From positions 1 to 64,000 of the forward strand of contig JAUCBJ010000385.1 in NCBI GenBank assembly GCA_032718475.1: a DNA stretch of 64,000 nt, in the 5' to 3' direction. The notes beneath the pieces are model-generated. The model saw only the letters and a list, made by a program, of their open reading frames with translations, was not told the origin of the DNA and did no database searches. How positions within the stretch are numbered: position 1 is the stretch's first letter; the number at the start of each line of letters is the position of its first letter. This document shows positions 9,232 through 19,942 of this stretch, piece by piece. The translations under genes and the position numbers were made by a program. This stretch comes from Nemertoderma westbladi (taxonomy: Eukaryota; Xenacoelomorpha; Nemertodermatida; Nemertodermatidae).

Positions 9232-9793
9232 TGTGACGGGATCCGAGAGGATCCCGGTTTATCCGGTGTGTTTCGTACGCGTCCCCGCCCCGCCGTGTGA
9301 ATGGAAAAGGTAATAATTGTTCTAGTGTCGTTGTCGAACTCTGATAACGTTGAGATAATAAATGATGAGTGATACAGATAGCACAGTAGATAAAGCTAAT
9401 ATACCGGTAATATGGTGACGGTGGCGACGACGGTCTTAACAGTCACCGTACTGCCTTACTGTACTGGGATAGCTGACTGAGTAAACTGACTATAATGATT
9501 ACCGTACAGGTAATATATATATTGCACGGGTTTGGCCGTTACAGTACTTAGTCGATGCTGTCCCCCCATTGGCTAATACCCCTGTTGGCACCCTTTGCCC
9601 CCCTCTGAAGTGCTTCCCTTCGCCCTTGCTGTTCTCTCTTGGTTAGGGGTTTGGCCCCTGACCCCTATTGTGTGCTTCCTTCCCACTCTTATTGGGATGG
9701 CACGAGTTGGTTAATTGCCCAATCTCGTGGCTCCCAATATTGCTTATCGGCTTATAACTTTATGGGGTGTTGGCGGGATTGAATAAGCTAACA
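9232..9793 (-). repeat. 5' LTR of element 1
   Basis: Same 562-bp sequence as 2059-2620. Just inside it (minus strand, 9231 downwards) the sequence reads GTCTTAACATCTGAGAATTG. This is not a TGG-starting tRNA primer site, so the priming tRNA is not obvious. The 18-bp string CCCGTCACAGTCTTAACA that spans the LTR end recurs 44 bp further in. Confidence 0.93.
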
Positions 9794-10631
9794 CGGTCCA
9801 CCTGCGCTGCCGGGCGGGAAGGAAGCGATCTTCTGCTTGAGGACCGCCGGGTAGCAGGTGGGCCGGGGGAGATCGGTGGGAGGGGGAGGGGTTCGGAAGT
9901 CAGCCGGACGGGGGGGATGCTTCCCTCGCAGTTTCTCCAACGTCTCGGGGGTATTCGGCGCGAAGGTGGAGGTGGATGAGGCCAGCCGAATAGCCCCCTT
10001 GACGTCGCCGTCCTCGATCTTCTCAGCGACGGTGGTGGCCAGCCGTTCATCGTCGCTGAGATTGCTTCACCGCTTGCGATGGGATGGTGAATCCGGCTGA
10101 GCCTGCAGGGGGTTGGCGCGGAACTCCCGGATGTTCCCATTGACCTGCGAGGCCAGGGAGTGTTGGTGACGCCCTCCAGCCCGCGCCGGTGCGGGGATAC
10201 ACCGGGCTCTAAAGGTCAGCAGCTTGACCCAGCCGCTGACCTCCTGCGGATCCGCGACAACCGCCTGGAGCAGGTCGGAGAGCAGCTCCGCCAGATTGCA
10301 CCGGGAGGCCTTGTGGACGCGCTTTAACTGCCGGCAGCTGAACGCCTTCAGCAGCGCAGCGACGTCCCCTGAGGTGGAAGGGGCGGCGGTACCGGTACTG
10401 CTAGAGTTCGCCGATGTTGGTGGCGCAGTACCGGTAATGGGTGCGGGAGGGAGCTGCGGGGAGGGCCTCGCTCCGGACCCGGGGCACCGGTGTCTGACGC
10501 TGCCGTGGGCCCGGGCACTCCGCTGGTGGTGACGGAGAAGGCCAACCCGCAGCTGGGGCAGGGAGCTTTAGCGGAGGACGAGGACGTGGAGTTGAGGATG
10601 GAGGAGTTGGAGTCGTCTGGAGTCGTCTGAA
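9794..10631 (-). pseudogene. N-terminal part of the YLDD retroelement ORF, separated by the LTR insertion
   Basis: Removing the LTR element and one copy of the CGGTC duplication puts this segment in the same frame as 1-2058. The join falls in the motif GSAGGPDGLRPQ, typical of the start of this RT family. Upstream lie a WVKLLTFRARC segment and an RHQHSLASQVNGNI segment. An in-frame TGA (10067-10069) interrupts the region before the Asp/Glu-rich SNLSDDERLA stretch. A second lesion is a frame change near 10500 inside a possible N-terminal C2H2/C2HC finger: CPSCGLAFS lies in one frame and HGSVRHRC in another. These breaks, plus the LTR insertion, make the copy inactive. The target was therefore already a retroelement when the LTR element landed. 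Confidence 0.72.
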
Positions 10632-10961
10632 TATATTAATTGAACTGGTTTTATCGAAATGATAGCCTAAATAATAAATATGGCCGTTTTTAAATTTTAT
10701 CTTCAAATTTATGGATATTTGTGTTATTCGCGCCGTCAAATAAATAGTTATAACTAGATTTTTAATAGGTACCGGTATTTTATTACCAACATATCATGTG
10801 TAAAAAAAAGTAATTTTTCTTCGGCCACTAGGCCAGGGATTACGCACAAAGTCTGACGACTTATTTCCAGTGCGGTCCCCCCAGAACCCAAGGTGGAACC
10901 TGAAAACTGTGTATTAAGATTACTGCGGTAATTTAATTGATAAAATAACTATTTCTTTCAG
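10632..10961. other. AT-rich noncoding stretch, probably intron
   Basis: No ORF or repeat is recognised. It ends in a pyrimidine tract and TTTCAG at 10956-10961, a good 3' splice site for the exon that follows. If so, everything from 1 to 10961, both retroelements included, may lie in an intron of the coiled-coil gene. Confidence 0.5.
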
Positions 10962-13900
10962 ACTGATTTTGACACCAAACTGAGTACATTGAGGGATAGT
11001 TTGAAGAATGAAACCGAAAAGGAGGAAGATTTGTTGAGAAAACATAGCGACGATCTTATACAACAGTTACGCAAACGTTACGCAACGGACAGGGAGACAG
11101 AGGAAGTCATCCTGAAGAAACGATTAGAAGACAAGTTGGAGGAACTTAAGAAAAGCTATCACGATGAATACAGCAATAGGAAAGCTGCGGAAGACCTTGG
11201 TAAAGCCGACAGGTTGAAAAGCTTTAAGGAAACCATGGATGAAGAGTTTCAGAAAGAGAATAGCAAACTTAGGAAGGAGTTTGAGTTTCGTGTTAAACGG
11301 CTTAGAGAGGAGTTAGAAGTCGCATACAATAAGGAGAAGCTCGATATAGAAAATAACATAAAGAAGAGGAAAACTGAAGATTCGCGACTTCAGGAACAAA
11401 TTGATAAGTTGCACAAGGAAAATGAGGCTGATATCGAGTCGCTTAAAATGGAACTCAAGGATAGACTGGAAAGTAAGAAGCGGAACATCGAGGAAGACAA
11501 TAAGGTAGCTTTGGATAAATTTCGAAGGAATATGGAGAAGGTGTTAGATAATTCCAAAGGTGAAGTCGAAAAGGATTACCAAAAGAAACTGCAGATGTTT
11601 AAAGATTCTCTTGCAGAGGTTCACGATTCGGAAAAGATAAAAGCCGAGAAGAATAAACAGAAGAAACTTGTTGAGAAAAAAGACGCCATTGTGGATGAGA
11701 TAGAATCTCTTAAAATCGTTCTTGGTAAAACTAAAATGGACGTTAATAATAAAAAGGTTAAGTTATTGGAAGACAATCGCAAGGAGATGGACGAGATTAG
11801 GAGACAGCATGAGAAGTCGCTGGTGAAAATCCAGAACGAAGTGCGAATAAAGAGGTTGGAGGTTGACAGAGAGGCTAATAAACGGAGTGATAAAGAGGCC
11901 AAAGAGATGGAGAAAAAAATGGAAGAAAATATGGCGAATCTGCGGAGGACCCACCAAGAGAAAATCGATCGAAAACAGTCGGCTTATGAGGCGAGTGAGA
12001 TGGAGTTGAAGCGGTTGGTTGACGACGTCGAAGAACGTAATAAAGTGGTTGTTGTGTTGAAGGTTGATATTGAGAGAGAGGAAGAGAAGTTGAAGCGACG
12101 GTTGGTTGAGTTAGAACGCGATGGTGAGCTGAAAGAATCGATCCTGAAGCCGAAATCAACTGATTTTGGTAGCGAAGCTGTTCGATTTCGCGACGAATTG
12201 AAACTTCTTCAAGAGCAAGTCAAATTTGAGAAAGAAGCCCTGGGAGAACTGAAGAAAGAGAAGGCTGATTTAACTTCTGTCCGAAGTAAACTTAACGATG
12301 ATAACGTTCTGATTGAAAAGAACCTGCAGAAGCTTAGAATTCGCACCAACGAAGCTTCAACTGATTACAACAATATTAAGGATCGCGTTGATGATAAAGT
12401 TCTAGAAGGAATTGATGAGGCCGATGATGTAATGAAGATGAGTAAGAATTTACTGTTGGTTGAAGCTGATAGCGAGGAAGAAATTAGTGAAGATCTCGTA
12501 GCTAAACTCTCTAGGGATTTATCGATGGGAAAAACTTTATCTGGGTTGGTGAGCACTGGAGATCGTGGCGCAGTTGGTGGCGATAACGCCACAGATGAGC
12601 GCCACTCATCTATCCTGTTCTCTATGCCGCGGGACAGAGATAACGAAAGTATCGCCGCAGAACGCCACATTATCTCCGGCGCCCGGGGGTTTCTCTCTCG
12701 GGAGAAATCGGCGGTTTACGTTGGGGAAGAGGAACTCCGGGACGCTAACCGAGAGCTGCGATTGGACGCCGCACTTTATGATGACGTCACCGCGGGGCCC
12801 TCCGATTGGCGGGAATTACTGAGCGATGTTAAACGGAAACTCGAGTTGCGAGAGTTGGAGTTGGCCAATAGGAAGCAGCTCATTGACTCGGGTGAGCTGC
12901 TATTGGACGAGGAAGAGAGAGCGATAACTAGGGATCAAACGAGACGCTCTGATTGGACGGATGAACTTCTTGATAATGACAGCGTTAGTGGTTTAGGTAA
13001 TCACGTTGGTGCTAAGGTTAATGAAAGCGACCAGGTTATTGATTCCCTATCGGATATTGATGACGTAAGCAACCGTGTAACAGGCTCCGCCCTCCCTCCA
13101 ACCATCCAGTCACACATCAATTCACTGGCTCTCGGGAAACCTTCGTTCTATGCGGCCTTGGAACCTTTAAACCCCAGATTGCAGACGATCATAGATAAAC
13201 TGCGTACTGATAGACCCCCAGCGGACCATGGTGTACAGGATAAATGGATTGGCTACCTTCAGCAGGGGAGGATTGGCGCACCGTACTTACCACGGGATGG
13301 GTGGATAAATACAGGCCCCGCCCCCCAACGACTGACAGCTGATTCGCTGTACATCCCAGTGAAGGATCAGCTTAAAGATATGCCCAACTCGGTGGCCTCA
13401 TTCCATTACAAGCCAATGCCTAGCGATGTTATTGAGGAACAGCTTAAAGAGGCTCGTGATTGGCTGGACAGAAGAGATAGGCAACTCTACCGAAACACCT
13501 CATTGGGCGATCTCACTGCCGATAATTTGGATCTCGTGTGGCAGCCTCTGATTGGTTCACAGCTAACGGAAGCTCCTTCTTACCGACAACCCGAACGACA
13601 CACAAAGGCTGAAGAACGGAGGGAATCTGCAACAGCTGATGGTAGGCCTTCACTCGCTAATGTGGCCGATCGACCTTCAGTCACTGTTACGCATGGTCGG
13701 CCTTCACCACCAGTTATACATGATCGGCCTTCACCACCAGTTACGCATGATGGGCCTTCACCACCAGTTACGCATGATCGGCCTTCACTAACTGTTACGA
13801 CTGATCGGCCTTCAGTCACTGTTACGGCTGATCGGCCTACCCCCAGTAGATTTTTACGACCGTCTCCACTAGACATCCCTACATCAGCTAATCCACCCAT

Positions 13901-14273
13901 CGCCTCTAGTGCTACTCTAAGTGGGACACAGTTTGAGTACCCAGAACTACCGCGCACAGAACTCCATCCACAACATCGACTGCTGACTCGGAGAGAGAGC
14001 GAAACTCAAACAGATGTTTACGTAGAACCGCTGACTCCAACTCGGATGACTGCCCCCTCGATGTCGCCCTCGGTGATTTACTCACCCCAGAGGCGATTCC
14101 GATTGGAACTGGATGACAACAACGAAGTTAAAATCGTCAGGATTAAACCGGCTACTGATGATGTAGAAGAAGTTGATGATATTGAAGAAGTGAATGGTGT
14201 GGAAGAAGTTGACGATGTGTTCCGTGACTCAGAGTTACAGTCAGGGGATGTCAATTTGGAGGAACAACAATGA
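10962..14273 (+). CDS. Large 3' exon of a long coiled-coil protein, possibly CEP164-like (5' partial)
   Basis: The open frame begins at the splice acceptor (10962, TDFDTKLSTLRDSL) and runs to TGA at 14271-14273, about 1103 codons. The first half is almost pure charged coiled coil (Lys/Glu heptads, for example RRNMEKVLDNSKGEVEKDYQ). A linker follows, then a segment with PSFYAALEPLNPRLQ, WIGYLQQGRIG and ARDWLDRRDRQLYR. Next is a run of about eight 10-residue repeats (DRPSxxVTx; DNA 13660-13850). Near the C-terminus is a conserved-looking block, YSPQRRFRLELDDNNEVKIV. Long coiled coil plus a short structured tail suggests a centrosome or cilium protein. CEP164 is my best guess and is not proven. 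Upstream exons must lie beyond the left edge. Confidence 0.6.
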   Translation, partial: TDFDTKLSTLRDSLKNETEKEEDLLRKHSDDLIQQLRKRYATDRETEEVILKKRLEDKLEELKKSYHDEYSNRKAAEDLGKADRLKSFKETMDEEFQKENSKLRKEFEFRVKRLREELEVAYNKEKLDIENNIKKRKTEDSRLQEQIDKLHKENEADIESLKMELKDRLESKKRNIEEDNKVALDKFRRNMEKVLDNSKGEVEKDYQKKLQMFKDSLAEVHDSEKIKAEKNKQKKLVEKKDAIVDEIESLKIVLGKTKMDVNNKKVKLLEDNRKEMDEIRRQHEKSLVKIQNEVRIKRLEVDREANKRSDKEAKEMEKKMEENMANLRRTHQEKIDRKQSAYEASEMELKRLVDDVEERNKVVVVLKVDIEREEEKLKRRLVELERDGELKESILKPKSTDFGSEAVRFRDELKLLQEQVKFEKEALGELKKEKADLTSVRSKLNDDNVLIEKNLQKLRIRTNEASTDYNNIKDRVDDKVLEGIDEADDVMKMSKNLLLVEADSEEEISEDLVAKLSRDLSMGKTLSGLVSTGDRGAVGGDNATDERHSSILFSMPRDRDNESIAAERHIISGARGFLSREKSAVYVGEEELRDANRELRLDAALYDDVTAGPSDWRELLSDVKRKLELRELELANRKQLIDSGELLLDEEERAITRDQTRRSDWTDELLDNDSVSGLGNHVGAKVNESDQVIDSLSDIDDVSNRVTGSALPPTIQSHINSLALGKPSFYAALEPLNPRLQTIIDKLRTDRPPADHGVQDKWIGYLQQGRIGAPYLPRDGWINTGPAPQRLTADSLYIPVKDQLKDMPNSVASFHYKPMPSDVIEEQLKEARDWLDRRDRQLYRNTSLGDLTADNLDLVWQPLIGSQLTEAPSYRQPERHTKAEERRESATADGRPSLANVADRPSVTVTHGRPSPPVIHDRPSPPVTHDGPSPPVTHDRPSLTVTTDRPSVTVTADRPTPSRFLRPSPLDIPTSANPPIASSATLSGTQFEYPELPRTELHPQHRLLTRRESETQTDVYVEPLTPTRMTAPSMSPSVIYSPQRRFRLELDDNNEVKIVRIKPATDDVEEVDDIEEVNGVEEVDDVFRDSELQSGDVNLEEQQ

Positions 14274-14391
14274 ATATTGGATTATTATTATAAATAATAT
14301 TATAATTACCGTTTGTTTTCATAATTTATTTAAATATCAGTATAATAATTTATGTAAAATGTATATAGTGAAATATTAATTACCGGAGGAA

Positions 14392-14397
14392 AATAAA
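14392..14397 (+). terminator. AATAAA polyadenylation signal of the coiled-coil gene
   Basis: AATAAA about 120 bp after the stop codon, in AT-rich 3' UTR. Confidence 0.6.
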
Positions 14398-14574
14398 TTG
14401 TAACGGCGCACCCGTTTCCTAAATCAAAACAGACATCCTTAGCATTTATATATTTTAGAAATATATTTAGGACATAATATTCGCGATGGGAAATCAATTA
14501 CAAAAGGAACTATTTGTTTTTTTTTAACTATTTTAGCTACTTTTTACACAATGATGTATAAATAATTATTTATT

Positions 14575-15347
14575 CCTATCTGCTACCTATCTGCTATTAT
14601 CACCTATCTGCTATTATCACCTATCTGCTATTATCACCTACCTGCTATTATCACCTATCTGCTATTATCACCTATCTGCTATTATCACCTATCTGCTATT
14701 ATCACCTATCTGCTATTATCACCTATCTGCTATTATCACCTATCTGCTATTATCACCTATCTGCTATTATCACCTATCTGCTATTATCACCTATCTGCTA
14801 TTATCACCTACCTGCTATTATCACCTATCTGCTATTATCACCTATCTGCTATTATCACCTATCTGCTATTATCACCTATTTGCTATTATCACCTATCTGC
14901 TATTATCACCTATCTGCTATTATCACCTATCTGCTATTATCACCTACCTGCTATTATCACCTATCTGCTATTATCACCTATCTGCTATTATCACCTATCT
15001 GCTATTATCACCTATCTGCTATTATCACCTATCTGCTATTATCACCTATCTGTTATTATCACCTACCTGATATTATCACCTATCTGCTATTATCACCTAT
15101 CTGCTATTATCACCTATCTGCTATTATCACCTATCTGCTATTATCACCTATCTGCTATTATCACCTATCTGCTATTATCACCTACCTGCTATTATCACCT
15201 ATCTGCTATTATCACCTATCTGCTATTATCACCTATCTGCTATTATCACCTATCTGCTATTATCACCTATCTGCTATTATCACCTATCTGCTATTATCAC
15301 CTATCTGCTATTATCACCTATCTGCTATTATCACCTATCTGCTATTA
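14575..15347. repeat. 17-bp satellite array, about 45 units
   Basis: Unit CTATCTGCTATTATCAC, nearly perfect. A CCTACCTG variant recurs at about 14638, 14810, 14944, 15062 and 15182, that is every 7-10 units, hinting at higher-order duplication. Because 17 is not a multiple of 3, the open frame across it is a by-product. Confidence 0.95.
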
Positions 15348-16199
15348 AGACTTTCATTATTTTAACTCAGATAACATAGCCCATATTATTTATGTTGAGA
15401 GATTAACATTGGGAAGGATAACTAACAAATGGCAGAATACCTCGTCATAATGATAGTAATCTCGCATGATTCACTAAAACATAAAACTTAACAAATAAAA
15501 GGATTTTGGATTGGTTTAGATGCCTTTAACATGTCGTTAGAGTGATTCCCAGTAGAAATAGCGACTAAAATGAAACTTAAGAGGGAAATCACTAATTTAC
15601 TAGAAATAATCACCCCTTTTAGGAGACTGCATATCCAAATTAATTGATAAAATAATTTAAAAAAAATTATTCGCAATTATTAATTTTTTACCTAATTAAC
15701 ATAATTTATGCAATTATTTTAAAATCCAAAGGCTCTTAGATGGATGTTCTTCAAGTTCCCAAAATGTCATCATTTGTGCACAATGGGGACATGAAACGAC
15801 TGTATTACCAGAATTTTAATAAATGCTCATGTTCAAAAATTATTCGAAAAAAATTTGCCGCATTTTTCACATATATACTGTAGTTTGCCTTTTATTACCT
15901 AAATTGACACTTATTGACTAATATTTCAGCAACCAAAAACAAAATGAAAAAATGGTAATAGGGGGTGTCAAGCATCACCCAATCATCATTCACGCCAAAT
16001 TTCATACAAATTCGTTCATTTTTGGATAAGCTTGAATTTTCAACTTGAAATTTATAAATTGCATTCGCCAGAAATTAATGCATTTAAAGTTTATGGTTTT
16101 GGTAATTTAATAATAATAATAATAAATCATTCACTTATATCGAGCTTAATCCCATGTATCGGTTCTAAGGCGCTGTTAAATTTCAAGGATTGTGTCCGA
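15348..16199. other. Gene-free AT-rich interval
   Basis: No coding region, RNA gene or clear repeat seen. It includes a short AAT microsatellite near 16105-16125. Confidence 0.5.
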
Positions 16200-17640
16200 A
16201 AAGTTTAGTTTAGATATGAAAAGCCCTATTAAAGAGTTCGGTTTTTAGAAGGCTGCGGAAAGTTCTCAGGTCAGTGGCTGTTCGAGTTCGAAAATTGAGA
16301 CTATTGTAGACTATCTGTATTGAGACTACTGCATAGGTGAATAATCCGGCGCCGAATGTTTTAAGTTTGAAATTTGGTACTTTTAGAGTCCAAAGGAGTT
16401 CCATCCTTGTTGGGATGAAGTTTGGTGTAAGGAGAATTAGGATGTATTTTGGGATTAGAGCATTTATGGCTTGTAGTCGGCTTGGTATGCGATCTTGTTG
16501 TCAATACGGTATCGGACAGGAACCCAATGTAGGCTGCGTCTTGTTATGATGCGTGTGAAAGCATTTTGTGCTAACTGGAGTTGAGTAATGGACTGGTCTG
16601 GCAGACCGTACAATAGGCTGTTGTTAGATCAAGCCGTATGAGCGAGTTTACAAGCTTCCTCGTGTTATCATCAGTTAGGTGACATCTGATTTGTCTGATA
16701 TTACGTAGGTGATAATTGAGAGATGCAGCTGTGGCGGTTATTTGTTGCTCCATGCGAACTTCGCTATCTATCTTGACTAAGTGTTGTTATAGCTGACTGC
16801 GAGACCGAATGACTTTTCCTCCTCGTGGAATTCAGCTCCACGGCCAACAAGTAAAATGTCGGATTTGTCGTCATTTAGTTTTACCTGATCTAAGGTCACC
16901 TTTATCGAATTTACACAATGTTTTATTGACAGTGTCAGTGCCTCATAGTCTAATGACTCAAAAACTAAGTAGAGTTGGTTGTCATTGGCATAGACATGTT
17001 AACCAATCAATGGGTAGTGCATCGCACTGGTAGTTGCTACTGGTAGGCAATAAATAACGAATAATATCGCTCCCAATATGGAACCTTGTGAGGTACTGCA
17101 GACAATAGTCGGATAGCTTTTGATGTCTTACCATTTATAGTCACTACGAATGACCGATCCCGTAGATATGACTCGAACCATTTGTAGACAGGAAGTTCCA
17201 CTTAATCCTATGTACTGAAGTTTTTCAAGTAGAATGTAGTAGTCTACTAAATCTAAGGCACCAAACAGACTGAACAAGTAAGATGAGCGCAGAGAATTTC
17301 CCAGTCTATTAAACGTGTTAAATCATTATGTAAGCGACAAAGAAGGCCTACTGTTTCAACAGAGTGGTGTTTTCAATATCCAGAAACGAATATTGGGATA
17401 TGTTTCTCAGTTTCTAGAAAATCGTAAAGTTACATGCCAATGTGTTTCTTATTGACTTTGGACAGGAATGATAAATTTGAAACTGGTCGGTAGTTTCTGA
17501 AATTGTCTGTTTTTTACTACGTTTTTTAAGCAGAGGCCGAAGAGTTGCTTGTTTACCGTTAGTTGGAAATTCTCCAAGTGTGAGTGATGCTTTCACAATT
17601 TCGTTGAATTTTGTTAATTTAAATATTAAAATGCAAACTA
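16200..17640 (-). pseudogene. Decayed CR1/L2-type non-LTR reverse transcriptase
   Basis: Broken minus-strand segments read in RT order. 17596-17414 holds a thumbprint of the N-terminal RT region (SLTLGEFPTNGKQATLRPLL). About 17000 has YANDNQLYL in place of YADDTQLY, followed by VKLNDDKSDILLVG. 16753-16571 has LRNIRQIRCHLTDDNTRKLV, and 16404-16210 has the C-terminal VYNSLNFRTRT...LKTELFNRAF. The order and motifs match CR1/L2/Jockey-like C-termini. Many stops and frame changes show an old, dead copy. Confidence 0.72.
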
Positions 17641-17734
17641 GCTAAAAATTTTGTTGTAAGGGTTGTCCACGGTGATTTAATTTCTGAAGTCAGGTTTCTC
17701 ATTTAACAGTACCATGCCTGTCTGAATTGCTGTC

Positions 17735-18360
17735 GATCTGTCAAAATATGACCGGCAGATAAACAGACAGACAATGTGGATGACGTCATACATGAAAGCT
17801 GACATCGGAAATAAAATCACCAACCATGAAAACCCCCATATCAAACTGTTTCCCTAGTTGGTATGGTTTTCTATTAGGCCTACTTTGTCACACAGACAGA
17901 AAAACAAAGAGACAGACATACACCATAGTAGGTTTTGTTAAAAGTAAAAACTGATGTCAGAAATGAATTCAGCGACCAGGGAAACGGTTTTAGCTTGGTG
18001 GTATGATGTCCTTATATTTTGACAGTAAAGTCGTCGGAAAGACAGACAGGCTGACAGGCAGACATAAAGATTTAAAAGTTTTCGTTAAAAGTGAAAACTG
18101 ACGTTTGGATTGAAATCAGCGCCCAGTAAAACCTCCACAACATTTAACTTTTCGCTTGGATGAATGCCTTTGTTATATTTTGATAATTGATGTTAACGAC
18201 ATACTGACTAACAGGGGGTTTTTATGTATGTATTAACTTAACTTAACCTATATTTATATATGTTTTTATTGGGGGTGTAAGACTCCTGTCCTTCCTTCAG
18301 TCCTTTTGTTATATTTTGACAGACAAACTGTCAGAAACACAATCCCAGACAGACAGTTTT
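17735..18360. repeat. Degenerate tandem repeat with GACAGACAGAC tracts
   Basis: Three to four diverged units of roughly 145-170 bp. Each combines a TTTTGTTAAAAGTxAAAACTGA block, an ATCAGCGxCCAG block, and a TATTTTGACAG...CAGACAGAC block. No coding potential. Confidence 0.5.
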
Positions 18361-18707
18361 CACATACATTTACACAGAGTAAGGTTAACATTGTCGCTCA
18401 TAACTTTTGAACTACATTAGCTGTTAACAAACGGATTGAAGTTTTGAAATCCTCATAAAAATCTGCACCAGGGGAGATTGAAAATGAAAAATCTATTTTT
18501 TCCGAAATTAGTGATTTCCCCGTTAATTATTAGATAGGCTTTTGGGTAACGAGATTATTATTTCACAAAATATCCAAAAGAATTATTTATTATTTAGGTT
18601 CTTTTATAATTAGCCCAAATTCTAGAAAGTTCGATTTGTGTCTATTACAAAATTATTAATTAAATGCCCTAAAATAAATTAAGATTAACACTAACAGGAA
18701 AAAATGT

Positions 18708-19109
18708 TAGTGTTTAAACGGCATCCCGATCCCGAAAAACCGGATCCGGCGAAAAATGCAATCCCGATCCCGACTTTTTTCTGGACCGCGATCCCGAAGA
18801 ATATATAGTTAAGTAAATTTGTTGAACATCTGATAAATAGTTCCAGCCGAACGGAAATGTTTTTGATTAATTTTTATTTCAGTAAACCATCCACTAATTA
18901 ATTCCAAAATAATTTTAATATAACTTTATCTTACTAATATTTTATAATTGTAAAATAAAGTAAGTGTTACCCAAAACCCGCCACCTATACTATTAGCTTT
19001 AAGGAATTTAAACCTTGACAATTGCAATCCCGATCCCGAAAAACGGGATCCCGAGAGTAATAATCCCGATCACGGAAATCCCGAAACGTCTCATCCCGTT
19101 TAAACACTG
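18708..19109. mobile_element. hAT-like MITE with AGTGTTTAAACGG termini
   Basis: The left end reads TAGTGTTTAAACGGCATCCC and the right end is its near reverse complement (CATCCCGTTTAAACACTG). The interior is full of GATCCCGATCCCG strings. The terminal CAGTG-like bases are hAT-like. I could not recognise an 8-bp target duplication. Related one-ended fragments occur at 44298-44391 and 53489-53582. Confidence 0.65.
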
Positions 19110-19942
19110 AAGCAACACAGGAATAATTTTGTGAATTCCACTTTCAGAGGAATATTATACTAAATAATCGTTGAACATTTCATTTAATTTCTATACTAAT
19201 TATTATAAACATCAGAGACTAAATTAACTCGGTAACAATTTACGGCACCAAACGCATATTGCGAACATCGAGACATTGAAAATTTAACAATCAATAATTT
19301 ATTTAACAATAAAATAAAGCGCGACAACAGTCGTATAAAGGATGATGATGGTAAACCTAAAAAATTGTACAAAGCTTAAAATTGGTGCAGAGAGAAACTA
19401 TTAAAACTGTATTCCCATTATTCTATAAGAATTATTATCAATACCATTTTGCAGAACTTCTACACTATTTAGTGTAATAGACTGGCTAGAGTTGTTTATG
19501 CCAAAGATAGGATAAATTGTACAGGTTTGACGTCACCTGCGGTGTCAATCACCAACTAATCTGGTGGGTTGTATCTGCAGGGTGATGAGAAGCTGGATAT
19601 TATGGGATTGGCAAGTTATTGTTTTTTTAAATCAGATTTGGAATGTTTTTTCGAAGGTTACAGTGTAGTGGCGAGTTCAACCTATTTAAATAACCGCAAA
19701 CCTAAGACATAACCATATTAATTTAGCGGAATTTATTACACAGCTAAACAATATTAATGTGAATAATTACCAAAAAAAACTTTCAACCAAATCCTTTCAG
19801 AGCGATTTTTTGGATTTTTCTTTATATAAATTATTTATGTAGAATAAAATTTGTTTAAAATAAGTTTTCTCTGTTCCTATTTTTTGCTTTGTACAATAAT
19901 TTTAGATTAAAAAGTTAACTGAACCCCATGTTGAGTCGGTAT
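19110..19942. other. Gene-free AT-rich interval
   Basis: Lies between the MITE and the 3' end of the V-ATPase gene. No coding region, RNA gene or repeat recognised. Confidence 0.45.

Larger units (their letters stand above)
2059..9793 (-). mobile_element. Young BEL/Pao-related LTR element encoding Gag and protease but no visible pol (element 1)
   Basis: The element is 7735 bp, in minus orientation. It is bounded by 562-bp LTRs that look identical by eye, begin TG and end CA, and are flanked by the 5-bp duplication CGGTC. The coding part (about 9136 to 3964) gives a basic, Asn-rich leader, a DUF1759-type Gag, a zinc knuckle and a DSG aspartic protease. It then has a Cys-Pro-Glu repeat, a hydrophobic helix and a stop. 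Between that stop and the 3' LTR lie 1.34 kb of pyrimidine-rich, hairpin-bearing noncoding DNA. I find no RT, RNase H or integrase motif in any frame. It is either a non-autonomous member of a BEL/Pao lineage or a family that swapped pol for a membrane segment. Element 2 (21459-31682) has the same layout. Confidence 0.85.

Noticed and set aside
14880-15365. 161-codon plus-strand ORF (ICYYHLSAIITYLLLSP repeats)
   Set aside because: By-product of the 17-bp satellite; not codon-phased.
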